Origin: Paraburkholderia adhaesiva
Lineage (GTDB): Bacteria; Pseudomonadota; Gammaproteobacteria; Burkholderiales; Burkholderiaceae
Assembly: GCF_021390575.1 (NCBI RefSeq)
Contig: NZ_JAJEJQ010000001.1
Location: 434,001 to 498,000, forward strand
DNA: 64,000 nt
Reading direction: 5' to 3'
Shown one piece after another: positions 10,301 to 16,577 of this stretch; within the stretch, counting starts at the first letter, position 1; each line of letters starts with the position of its first letter. A program made the translations under genes and the position numbers. The notes below the pieces were generated by a model that was not told the origin of the DNA, searched no databases, and saw only the letters and a list, made by a program, of their open reading frames with translations.

Positions 10301-10971
10301 CGAACCAGGAGCTTGCGAACCTGGGGAACGCAATCCAGAACATCGGTGACACGGGTTCGCAGTACCTTTCGACCAACTCGAATAGCGGACCGGCCGATGC
10401 AACGGGCGACAGCTCCATCGCGGCGGGTGGCGGTGCGACCGCTTCGGGTTCCAACTCGACCGCGCTCGGCGACAAGGCGGCTGCCTCGGCCGATAACTCG
10501 GTCGCGCTGGGTGGCGGTGCGACCGGTTCGGGTTCCAACTCGACGGCGCTCGGCGCCAATGCGGCTGCCTCGGCGGACAACTCTGTCGCGCTGGGTGCAA
10601 ACTCAGTGGCGGATCGGGCGAATACCGTGTCGGTGGGTTCGGCGGGCAACGAACGCCAGATCACCAACGTTGCCGACGGTAAGGCTCCGACCGACGCGGT
10701 CAACATGCGTCAGTTCCAGAGCGGCATGACCAGCGTCCAACGTGGGGCATACGGTGGCGTGGCGGCGGCCACTGCGCTCACGATGATCCCGGACGTCGAT
10801 CCGGGCAAGACGATCGCAGTCGGTATCGGTACGGCCAACTACAAGGGCTATCAGGCGACCGCGCTCGGTGCATCGGCACGCATCACCCAGAACATCAAGG
10901 TCAAGATGGGGGCGGGCTACAGCGCGGGGGGCGGCACCACGGTCGGCGGCGGTATGTCGTACCAGTGGTAA
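4399..10971 (+). CDS. YadA-type trimeric autotransporter adhesin, 2190 residues
   Basis: This is a giant type Vc autotransporter expected to form a homotrimeric surface fibre. The N-terminus (MNKAYRSVWNEVTGTWVAV) is the extended signal peptide region, followed by a hydrophobic core and an AYA cleavage site near residue 56. YadA-head / Hep_Hag left-handed repeats follow (for example GAIAIGSQAYTTGTGGVALG at about residues 130-160, duplicated near 880-910), then a long stalk of necks and coiled segments with DAVNGSQLY or DAVNVSQL motifs. Another head block lies near 2010-2080. The last 75 residues form the YadA beta-barrel anchor ending in an aromatic Trp. Likely roles are adhesion, biofilm formation or autoaggregation. 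No dedicated regulator or periplasmic SadB-like partner is adjacent. It may be horizontally acquired, as the flanks are lower in GC. Confidence 0.96.
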   Translation: MNKAYRSVWNEVTGTWVAVQENAAARGKRSSSRAAKVLNAAVILGAGSLAASAAYADTTCDAESASLTGCDTSSSVAPVASNGSGVDTSGRTWNFAMLNTYQKVNGLNDGVGSTPVSDPAQAAAAGAIAIGSQAYTTGTGGVALGVQAYAQAKDSVALGMGSVANQENTVSVGTDGTGSYVARDDNGTAIATIQNQANTRRIVNMAAGQGDTDAVNVSQLKGATDALGGGAGVNADGSIKAPSYSVSGGTYSDVGSALQAVDGAAQAGLAEAVKYDSSAHDKVTLGGEGSGTPVKLLNVAVGTLSASSTDAVNGSQLYATNQKLDQTTGDVTNIQSQLADAVAYDSSAHDKVTLGGVGSSTPVKLLNVAVGTLSASSTDAVNGSQLYATNQKLDQTTGDVTNIQSQLADAVAYDSSAHDKVTLGGVGSSTPVKLLNVAVGTLSASSTDAVNGSQLYATNQKLDQTTGDVTNIQSQLADAVAYDSSAHDKVTLGGVGSSTPVKLLNVAVGTLSASSTDAVNGSQLYATNQKLDQTTGDVTNIQSQLADAVAYDSSAHDKVTLGGVGSNTPVKLLNVEDGTLSATSTDAVNGSQLYATNQKLDQTTGDVTNIQSQLADAVVYDSSAHDKLTLGGVGSATPVTLHNVAPGNLSATSTDAVNGSQLYATNQKLDTTAGDVTDIQSQLADAVLYDSSAHDSVTLGSSGVSPVVLRNVAAGISSNDAVNVGQLTSAGFQLDNSGAVLNQAATYDVGSITAGNPTITLNPGTGNSVYYRNGNRNDGLLPTGTRISNVATGILDTDAANVGQVHDIVNASSNSQGQTGATLMSATMLAPQSDGSGVDVSGRTWSFDMLNTYQKVNGLNDGVGSTPVSDPARATAAGAIAIGSQAYTTGTGGVALGVQAYAQGNDSVALGAGSVANQANTVSVGTDGTGSYQALDGNGALIATIQNQPNTRRIVNMAAGQGDTDAVNVSQLKGVTDALGGGAGVNADGSIKAPSYSFGGKTYGDVGSALQAVDDAAQAGLADAVAYDSSAHDKVTLGGVGWGTPVKLLNVAAGTVSASSTDAVNGSQLYGQAASTASALGGGTKVNSDGTLSAPSYDLGSGTGTYSDVGSALTAVAALARGGSVDAVVYDTSAHDKLTLGGTSSAVPVQLTNVAKATTASDAVNLEQLQEAGLSVDSSGNVTNAFVAYDDSTKKSVTFGGTNPSAPVALHNVAAGAQGTDAVNVSQLEAAGLAIDSSGNVTNAFVAYDDTNKDSVTLGGKGSNLPVGLHNVANATSASDAVNLAQLQQAGLDVDASGNVTNAFVAYDSTDKKSVTFGGLNPSAPVELHNVAAGAVSASSSDAVNGSQLYGLAASTATALGGATKVNADGSLSAPSYDVQGAGTYSDVGSALDAVAALARGGSADAVLYDTSAHDKLTLGGEKPGAPAVQLTNVANATGASDAVNLRQLQQAGLDVDSSGNVTNAFVAYDDTNKDSVTLGGKGTNVLVGLHNVANATSAGDAVNLAQLQQAGLDVDSSGNVTNAFVAYDNTDKKSVTFGGPNSTVPVGLHNVAAGAVSASSFDGVNGSQLYGLAASTASALGGATKVNSDGTLSAPSYNLQGAGTYSDVGSALDAVAALARGGSADAVLYDTSAHDKLTLGGEKPGAPAVQLTNVANATEASDAVNLRQLQQAGLTVDSSGNVTNSFVAYDDSSKDMVTFGGKGSTTPVTLRNVANATQASDAVNLAQFEAAGLTVDSSGNVTNAFVTYDDASKAQITLGGSGGTVITNVKDGSVNASSTDAVNGSQLYAIKQQLDSSGLGLVMQNDEGTITVGANTNGNLVDFSGTSGPRTLTGVAGGSVNATSNDAVNGAQLYGAAQSTASALGGGSTVNPDGTVTAPTYKLGDTTVNNVGDALTNLDGRVTNLQNTVTNIAGAVANAVQYDSSAHDLVTLGGAGSASTVKLTNLTDADLSATSTDAVTGAQLYATNQELANLGNAIQNIGDTGSQYLSTNSNSGPADATGDSSIAAGGGATASGSNSTALGDKAAASADNSVALGGGATGSGSNSTALGANAAASADNSVALGANSVADRANTVSVGSAGNERQITNVADGKAPTDAVNMRQFQSGMTSVQRGAYGGVAAATALTMIPDVDPGKTIAVGIGTANYKGYQATALGASARITQNIKVKMGAGYSAGGGTTVGGGMSYQW
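4630..5210 (+). repeat. Adhesin head module, first copy of an intragenic duplication
   Basis: The head and first neck encoded here recur almost unchanged about 2256 bases (752 codons) downstream, at roughly 6886-7466. The shared peptide blocks include LNTYQKVNGLNDGVGSTPVS and AIGSQAYTTGTGGVALGVQA. Boundaries are approximate because they were set by eye. Confidence 0.8.
5221..6462 (+). repeat. Six tandem 207-bp repeats in the adhesin stalk
   Basis: Units begin at 5221, 5428, 5635, 5842, 6049 and 6256, each encoding 69 residues that start YDSSAHDKVTLGG and end in QSQLADAV. The period is exactly 207 bases throughout. The units starting at 5428, 5635 and 5842 are almost identical at nucleotide level, including silent positions, while the first and last have drifted. 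This pattern fits recent duplication or gene conversion, and unit number could vary between strains. Confidence 0.93.
6886..7466 (+). repeat. Adhesin head module, second copy
   Basis: Second copy of the head and neck block, offset by 2256 bases from the first. Differences are scattered substitutions (for example Asn to Ser and Ala to Asp near the start of the block), so the duplication predates the most recent repeat amplification. Boundaries are approximate. Confidence 0.8.
8137..9462 (+). repeat. Two tandem 663-bp composite repeats in the stalk
   Basis: The segments 8137-8799 and 8800-9462 are direct repeats of 221 codons. Each starts with AYDDTNKDSVTLGGKG (the second ends this block with a Ser/Thr change). 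Each composite contains a 177-bp (59-codon) unit of the type VNLAQLQQAGLDVDSSGNVT plus a 486-bp block with a DAVNGSQLYGLAASTA neck. The 177-bp period is also seen between 7960, 8137 and 8314. Confidence 0.85.
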
Positions 10972-11045
10972 GCGTCTGAACGGCGCAACGGGCGCAGCGC
11001 CTTTCGGCCGTGCCCGTAGATGCCGGTCACTTGCTCGAAAGCACG

Positions 11046-11074
11046 GCGGACTTCTTCGGAAGTCCGCTTTATTT
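11046..11074 (+). terminator. Intrinsic terminator downstream of the adhesin gene
   Basis: An 8-bp perfect stem (GCGGACTT with AAGTCCGC) encloses the stable loop CTTCGG and is followed by TTTATTTTG. It lies 75 bases after the adhesin stop codon. Confidence 0.88.
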
Positions 11075-11547
11075 TGTTCGTCGCGGATTGCTGGGGAGCG
11101 TTGTGCGACTGATGAGGGGTATTTGTTACTAGTCTCGGCGTGCGGAAACGCTGCGCTCGATGACCATGATGGTGCTTTGGGTCCCTATGACAGCGCAGGT
11201 GTTGAGTGGATGTTCGCAGAGGGCCAGAATTGCGTGCGAGTCTTTCCGATATCGGGTGTACGACTGCGGGGCAAGGGTGCCGTTTCGCAGGCCGTGTCGC
11301 ATTCCGATTCTCATGCGAGGCATGTACTCGGAGCGTGTGTACGATTTCTCTACGCCCATCTGTGCGCTTGCGTGCTTCGTTGTTCGCCGCTGCAGCGCGA
11401 TGGTTTTCCTCTCGTGTTTGCTCGCCATATCTGTGTGCTGCGGGAGAGCAAAATCCCACGTTCTGAAAAACGTTGGGTTGGTCAGTAATCTGAAGCCTGC
11501 CGTAGTGAACCGATCACAATGCGCCTGCAAAAAATCCGATTTCGGCA
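11075..11547. other. Intergenic DNA without a supported gene
   Basis: After the adhesin terminator there are about 470 bases with several open frames on both strands. None has a recognisable domain, good codon pattern or convincing start. Base composition looks closer to 50-55% GC, lower than the flanking housekeeping genes. It is probably decayed accessory DNA. Confidence 0.5.
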
Positions 11548-11931
11548 TCAAAAGGGGATTTCATGAACACTCCTGCCGCTTGAGGGAGACGGATTTTCGA
11601 CAGAACCCTGATGTGCCGGACTGACCGACACAATGGAGCCGCGGCGCGTGCGGCTTTCAATGAGTCCCCGCCGCGCCGCCTCGCGAAAGGCTGCATTGAC
11701 GGTATTCAGGTGGAATCCGAGATCATCTGCAATGTCGCGTTGCGTCGGTAGTCTGTCGCCGGGGCGCAGAACTCCGAGTCGAATCGCGTCCTCTATGTGG
11801 TCTGCGATCGCGAGATATACCGGCCAACGTATTCTCGCGAACTCGGGGCGCCACACAGCTGCAGGTGATATGCGAGCGTCGCGAGCGCTCCCGGTCGACG
11901 GATCCTCTGACTGCAATTCACGAAGCCTCAT
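11548..11931 (-). pseudogene. GntR/MocR-type winged-helix DNA-binding domain, orphan fragment
   Basis: The 127-residue product (from the internal ATG at 11931) contains a complete GntR-type winged helix at about residues 30-100: WPVYLAIADHIEDAIRLGVL, then PGDRLPTQRDIADDLG, then LNTVNAAFREAARRGLIESR. The RLPTQRDIADDLGFHLNTVN wording is typical of MocR/PdxR regulators, which normally continue into an approximately 350-residue aminotransferase-like domain. That domain is absent: the frame stops after about 27 further residues. It is either a truncated remnant or a rare stand-alone DNA-binding protein. An upstream extension to 12036 is possible but has no family match. No target gene is adjacent. 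Confidence 0.6.
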
Positions 11932-12577
11932 GGTGTCTTTGCATCGCGCAAGTGGTTGCCGGTACTGCGTGCCAGATCCAACACCCGCAGTCCACGCTTT
12001 CACGGAAAACGAACGTCGCCAGTGAATAGCGGGCACTCGCCACCACGTTCCATTTGTCGACTAGTGCGAACGCGGCCCGGGTATCACGGTTGAAGTCCCC
12101 GACTTAGGCGGAATTCCAAGGCGACTTATTGATTCGCCTCCATGCAGGTCGCATCTATCTATTTGGTCTGCGCTTCTTGAAAACTCGATTAATGGATGCT
12201 GCGCCAACTCATCTGGAATTGGCTAGGCGAAAAATCCTAATTTTGGCAGGCATCTAAGTTTAGTTCGCATAACAAAATAAATTGCACAATGAAGTTTGAT
12301 GTGAATGTGTGCAACGCACACGGGGTCGTGTACCCGTTACTCCGCTGTCTCGCGCGGTGTGCTGTGCTACGCCGTCGGGCTTGGCAGTATCTCTTCGCGT
12401 GGTGTGCGGTGCCGGGGCATATCGCCTTGGCCCGCGCTCGAGGTGTCCGAGGGGCGCCTGCTCTGCGGCGCGTCAAGCGTCCCGCGTACGCTGCTTACCA
12501 TCACCTATACAGAGGGCATTCGCCGAATGCTCCAGGTTTTCCCCGGCGAAGTATTCCATGCCCGCAAACGCCATGCC
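11932..12577. other. Intergenic DNA, partly low GC, no supported gene
   Basis: About 645 bases lie between the GntR-type fragment and hexR. The segment 12100-12300 is visibly A+T-rich. A perfect 6-bp inverted repeat (GTGTGC-AAC-GCACAC) is at 12307-12321. Open frames here (for example 12305-12712 on plus) run antisense into hexR and have no recognisable content. Confidence 0.5.
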
Positions 12578-13426
12578 CTAACCGTTAGGATCGAGGCGGC
12601 GGCGCGCGATGATCTCCTTCGCATCGGCCAGTTTTTCGGTGAGTTCCGGGCCGCACTGCAGTGCAACGCCTACCGCAAGAATGTCGCCGATCGCGAGATG
12701 CGAAGTGCGTGAGGTCATCGGCGAGAAAACGTCGGTGTCTTCGTCGACGTTCGCGTGCAGGCCGACTGTCGCAAGACGCGCGAGTGGCGACGTAGCGTGC
12801 GTGATGGCGATCACCTTCGCGCCGCGTTCGAGCGCCGTGTGTGCGGCATCGACGATATCGCGCGTGCGGCCGGTGTTCGAGATCGCGACGACAACATCCC
12901 CGGCGCCGAGCAGCGCCGCGGACATCAGGAATGTTTGTGGATCGGCGTAAGCGACACTCGGCATGCCGAGACGGAAGAACTTGTGCTGCATGTCCTGTGC
13001 CGCGATGCCGGATCCGCCAGCGCCGTAGAACTCGATACGCCTTGCGTGCGAGAGCAGCTTGATGGCTTCGGCGAGTGCATCGGCGGACAGGTTGTTGCGC
13101 ACCTGCAGCAACGCCCCGATGGTACGGTCGAGCACCTTGGCCGCTACGCCCGGCACAGGCTCGTCGGGACGCACATCGCGGTAGACGGCGGGCGGCAGGT
13201 CGGCGGCTACAGCCTGCGCGAGCCGGATCTTGAACTCCCGGAATCCTGAGAAGCCGAGTGCGTGACAGAACCGCGCGATCGTTGGCTGGCTGACGCCAGC
13301 GCGCTGCGCGACGTCGGTCATCGAGAGGTCGAGCACTTCGCGTGGGGCGTCGACGATGTAATCCGCGAGCTTGCGCTCGGACGGGCGCAACTGCTCGCGC
13401 ATGGCTTTCACCTGGGACAGCAGCAT
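12578..13426 (-). CDS. hexR: HexR, RpiR-family transcriptional regulator
   Basis: The 282-residue product has an N-terminal RpiR helix-turn-helix (about residues 1-77, with LSMTDVAQRAGVSQPTIARF) and a C-terminal SIS sugar-phosphate-binding domain (about 125-260, with FYGAGGSGIAAQDM and VVAISNTGRTRDIVDAA). HexR represses central carbon genes and is released by 2-keto-3-deoxy-6-phosphogluconate, the Edd product. The ATG at 13426 is chosen because MLLSQVKAMREQLRPSERK matches the family N-terminus; the frame extends to 13516 but that stretch reads as upstream DNA. It is transcribed divergently from edd-eda, with two HexR-like boxes between, which fits autoregulation and regulation of the pathway. 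Confidence 0.93.
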   Translation of the reverse strand: MLLSQVKAMREQLRPSERKLADYIVDAPREVLDLSMTDVAQRAGVSQPTIARFCHALGFSGFREFKIRLAQAVAADLPPAVYRDVRPDEPVPGVAAKVLDRTIGALLQVRNNLSADALAEAIKLLSHARRIEFYGAGGSGIAAQDMQHKFFRLGMPSVAYADPQTFLMSAALLGAGDVVVAISNTGRTRDIVDAAHTALERGAKVIAITHATSPLARLATVGLHANVDEDTDVFSPMTSRTSHLAIGDILAVGVALQCGPELTEKLADAKEIIARRRLDPNG

Positions 13427-13480
13427 CGGGAAACTCGCACTATGCTGAAAGATCCGTGGACTATAGCGGATCGTTGGATA

Positions 13481-13495
13481 TGTACAAAAACTACA
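13481..13495. promoter_or_regulatory. Candidate HexR operator, hexR-proximal
   Basis: TGTACAAAAACTACA matches the described proteobacterial HexR consensus TGTARTWWWAYTACA at 13 of 15 positions. It lies about 55 bases upstream of the hexR start codon, where it could block hexR transcription. Confidence 0.65.
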
Positions 13496-13611
13496 GCAAT
13501 ACGACTGGCGATGCAACCCTTGAAACGTCGATTTACAGCAGGGCCGGAAAATAAGGAGGATGAAGCGCTTGCATTACACCAGCGACCAGGGATCCGCCGG
13601 GATTGCGCGCT

Positions 13612-13626
13612 TGTAGTTTTTCTACT
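13612..13626. promoter_or_regulatory. Candidate HexR operator, edd-proximal
   Basis: TGTAGTTTTTCTACT matches the HexR consensus TGTARTWWWAYTACA at 13 of 15 positions. It lies 76 bases upstream of the edd start codon, a suitable place for repressing edd-eda. Confidence 0.68.
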
Positions 13627-13701
13627 AATATCGCGCCATCGCTGACCGCGGCGTGCAACCCGGTCCCATGCGTTCCGCCGAGACGAAAGCAAGGAGATTC
13701 G

Positions 13702-15609
13702 ATGGTTTCCCCGCATTCACAGTTGATGAAGGTCACGCAGCGCGTGATCGAGCGCAGCAAGCCGACGCGTGAGGCCTATCTCGCGCGCATCGCCGCCGCG
13801 CAGGACCACTTTCCGGCGCGTGGCGTGTTGTCGTGTGCCAACCTCGCGCATGGCTTCGCGGGTCTCGAGGGCCGCGACAAGATCGCGATCAAGTCCATTC
13901 GCGAGCCGAATATCGGCATCGTCTCGGCCTACAACGAGATGCTCTCGGCGCACGCACCCTACAAGAACTATCCGGATCTCATCAAGGAAGCGGCTCGCGA
14001 AAACGGCGGCGTCGCGCAGTTCGCGGGCGGCGTGCCCGCGATGTGTGATGGCGTGACACAGGGCAACGCGGGCATGGAGCTGTCGCTCTTTTCGCGCGAA
14101 GTGATCGCGATGAGCACGGCGGTCGCGCTCACGCACAATATGTTCGATGCGGCGCTGTGCCTTGGCATTTGCGACAAGATCGTGCCTGGCCTCCTGATCG
14201 GCGCGCTGCAGTTCGGCCATCTGCCGACGATTTTCGTTCCTGCCGGTCCCATGACGAGCGGACTGTCCAACGACGACAAGGCCAAGGTGCGCCAGCAGTT
14301 CGCGACCGGCCAGTGCGGCCGCGACGCGTTGCTCGAATCCGAGGCAGCGGCGTATCACAGCCAGGGCACCTGCACGTTCTACGGCACCGCCAACAGTAAC
14401 CAGATGCTGATGGAAGTGATGGGCCTGCATCTGCCGGGCTCGGCTTTCATTCATCCGTACACGCCGTTGCGCGACGCGCTTACGGCCGCTGCGGCGCGCC
14501 GCGTGCTCGATCTCACCGTCGAGCGCGGCCACTACACGCCGATCGGTCACGTGATCGACGAGCGCGCCATCATCAACGGCATCGTCGCGCTGCTCGCAAC
14601 GGGCGGCTCGACCAACCACACCATGCACCTCGTGGCGATGGCGCGTGCGGCGGGTATCGTCATCGACTGGGATGATTTCGACGTACTTTCGGACGCCGTG
14701 CCGCTACTTGCGCGCGTCTATCCGAACGGCAAGGCCGACGTGAACCATTTCCACGCGGCGGGCGGTATTGCGTTCCTCGTGCGCGAACTGCTCGACGGCG
14801 GGTTGCTGCACGAAGACGTCAAGACCGTCGCGGGCGAAGGGCTGCGCCACTATACGAAGGAGCCGAAGCTGCTCGACGGCAAGCTGACGTGGGTCGATGC
14901 GGTCGAAAAGAGCGCCGACACCGCTGTGCTGCGCGGCATTGCCGAGCCGTTCCAGCCGGACGGCGGCTTGCGTCTTATGCAAGGGCGTCTCGGGCGCGGC
15001 GTCATCAAGGTTTCGGCGGTCGCGCCGGAGCGCCGCAAGGTGCGCGCTCCCGCGATTGTGTTCGATTCGCAGGAAGCCGTGCAGGAAGCGTTCGATCGCG
15101 GCGAGCTCGAGCGTGACTTCGTGGCCGTCGTGCGCTTTCAGGGCGCACGCGCCAATGGCATGCCGGAGCTGCACCGTCTCACGCCGCTGCTCGGCGTGAT
15201 GCAGGACAAGGGCTTCCACGTCGCGCTGGTCACCGACGGTCGCATGTCGGGTGCGTCGGGCAAGGTGCCCGCCGTGATCCACGTGTCGCCGGAGACGCTG
15301 TTGCATGGCCCGATCGGCAAGGTGCGCGATGGTGACATCGTCGTGATCGATGCGGTCGAAGGCGTGCTCGACGTCGAAGTCGACGCCACCGAATGGGACG
15401 CGCGCCCGGTCGCGCAGCCCGCCCATCAGGAAAGCAACGAAGTTGGCTTCGGCCGCGAGCTGTTTGGCGTGTTTCGTGCCGCGGCAGCGCCGGCCGAACT
15501 CGGCGCATCGGTCTTCGGGCCGCTCGTCGGCGAAACGGTCGGCCACGCGTTGCCAGCGACGACGGTCGCCGCGAACGCGGTTGACGCGAACCAATATCAA
15601 GGAGCATGA
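13702..15609 (+). CDS. edd: 6-phosphogluconate dehydratase (Edd)
   Basis: The 635-residue enzyme of the IlvD/Edd family converts 6-phosphogluconate to 2-keto-3-deoxy-6-phosphogluconate, the committing step of the Entner-Doudoroff pathway. Cysteines expected to hold the iron-sulfur cluster are visible at residue 115 ([10 protein letters not shown]) and residue 157 ([10 protein letters not shown]). The C-terminal [13 protein letters not shown] motif is also typical. The ATG at 13702 is preceded by AAGGAG at good spacing; the frame continues upstream to 13603 but overlaps the HexR box and is not coding. The stop overlaps the region of the eda start, indicating translational coupling. Confidence 0.97.
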   Translation: MVSPHSQLMKVTQRVIERSKPTREAYLARIAAAQDHFPARGVLSCANLAHGFAGLEGRDKIAIKSIREPNIGIVSAYNEMLSAHAPYKNYPDLIKEAARENGGVAQFAGGVPAMCDGVTQGNAGMELSLFSREVIAMSTAVALTHNMFDAALCLGICDKIVPGLLIGALQFGHLPTIFVPAGPMTSGLSNDDKAKVRQQFATGQCGRDALLESEAAAYHSQGTCTFYGTANSNQMLMEVMGLHLPGSAFIHPYTPLRDALTAAAARRVLDLTVERGHYTPIGHVIDERAIINGIVALLATGGSTNHTMHLVAMARAAGIVIDWDDFDVLSDAVPLLARVYPNGKADVNHFHAAGGIAFLVRELLDGGLLHEDVKTVAGEGLRHYTKEPKLLDGKLTWVDAVEKSADTAVLRGIAEPFQPDGGLRLMQGRLGRGVIKVSAVAPERRKVRAPAIVFDSQEAVQEAFDRGELERDFVAVVRFQGARANGMPELHRLTPLLGVMQDKGFHVALVTDGRMSGASGKVPAVIHVSPETLLHGPIGKVRDGDIVVIDAVEGVLDVEVDATEWDARPVAQPAHQESNEVGFGRELFGVFRAAAAPAELGASVFGPLVGETVGHALPATTVAANAVDANQYQGA

Positions 15610-15611
15610 AC

Positions 15612-16253
15612 ATGGCAACAACGTCGGTAGCCGACATCGTCCGTCTCGGCCCGGTGATTCCGGTGCTTGCCTTCGATAGCGCCGCACAGGGCGAGAACGT
15701 TTCGCGCGCGCTGCACGCGGGCGGCGTCAAGGTGCTCGAAATCACGCTGCGCACGGCGGCCGGGCTCGAGGCGATCAAGCGCGCGGCGCAGATCGCGCCG
15801 GATATCGTCGTCGGCGTCGGCACGATCACGAAGCCCGAGCACTGCGCGCTCGCGAAGAACGCCGGCGCGAAGTTCGGTGTCTCGCCGGGTCTCACGCGCG
15901 AGATCCACGACGCTTCGCTCGACGCGGGGTTGCCGCTTCTGCCGGGCGTCATGACGCCGTCCGACATCATCGCGGCGATGGAACTCGGCTACGAGATCGT
16001 GAAGTTTTTCCCGGCGGTGCCGGCCGGCGGCATCGCGATGCTCAATGCCTTCCACGGCCCGTTCCCGACGCTCAAGTTCTGCCCGACGGGCGGCATCACC
16101 CCCGAAACCGCGCCGAACTTCCTCGCGCTGCCGAACGTGGTGTGTGTGGGTGGCTCGTGGCTTACGCCGAAGGCTGCGCTCGCCGCCGAGGACTGGGCCG
16201 AGGTCACGCGGCTCGCCCACGCGGCAAGCGAACTGGCGCGTCCGGTGCGCTGA
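15612..16253 (+). CDS. eda: KDPG/KHG aldolase (Eda)
   Basis: The 213-residue class I aldolase cleaves 2-keto-3-deoxy-6-phosphogluconate to pyruvate and glyceraldehyde-3-phosphate. The Schiff-base lysine is at residue 131 in EIVKFFPAVPAGG, and the VGVGTI strand is present. Two ATGs compete: 15606 overlaps the edd stop and leaves almost no space after AAGGAG (15599-15604), while 15612 has a normal spacing, so 15612 is preferred. It forms an operon with edd and is followed by a strong hairpin before the gluconate permease gene. Confidence 0.95.
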   Translation: MATTSVADIVRLGPVIPVLAFDSAAQGENVSRALHAGGVKVLEITLRTAAGLEAIKRAAQIAPDIVVGVGTITKPEHCALAKNAGAKFGVSPGLTREIHDASLDAGLPLLPGVMTPSDIIAAMELGYEIVKFFPAVPAGGIAMLNAFHGPFPTLKFCPTGGITPETAPNFLALPNVVCVGGSWLTPKAALAAEDWAEVTRLAHAASELARPVR

Positions 16254-16417
16254 CGCTGGATTCGCGCGCGGGTTCTGGCGTCGGCTCTGCCGCGCGCCGA
16301 ACCGGAATGCTGCGAGCGGCGCTGCGGCGCGATTACGAATGATGCGGCGTTGCACCATCGCCAGGTGCGATGTTGGAAGACGCGGCACATGCGAACCCGC
16401 CTGGCTGGTGCAGGCGC

Positions 16418-16459
16418 GACGAACCGCGCGAGGTTGATGCCTCGCGCGGTTCGTCTTTT
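16418..16459 (+). terminator. Strong intrinsic terminator between eda and the gluconate permease gene
   Basis: A perfect 16-bp stem (16418-16433 with 16440-16455) has a 6-base loop and is followed by TTTTG. It lies about 165 bases after the eda stop within a 324-base gap. It should separate the edd-eda transcript from gntP-gntK, or limit readthrough. Confidence 0.9.
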
Positions 16460-16577
16460 GTGCACGCAATGGCGAAAGCCGTTAACCTCTGCAGTCGCGG
16501 CCCTGCCGACGGCCGGCGCGTAACGCCAGGCCGCGGGCCCTGCTAACACATATCAAAACTAACTGGAGAGGACCCCC

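Noticed and set aside
11160..11624. A 154-codon plus-strand frame after the adhesin
   Set aside because: It has no recognisable domain, a cysteine/arginine-rich composition typical of chance frames and no ribosome binding site, and it overlaps the GntR-type fragment on the other strand.
12305..12712. A 135-codon plus-strand frame
   Set aside because: It extends antisense into hexR and shows no domain or start signal.
13603..13701. N-terminal extension of edd to an upstream TTG
   Set aside because: The extension covers the HexR-like box and lacks similarity to Edd; the ATG at 13702 has a good AAGGAG.
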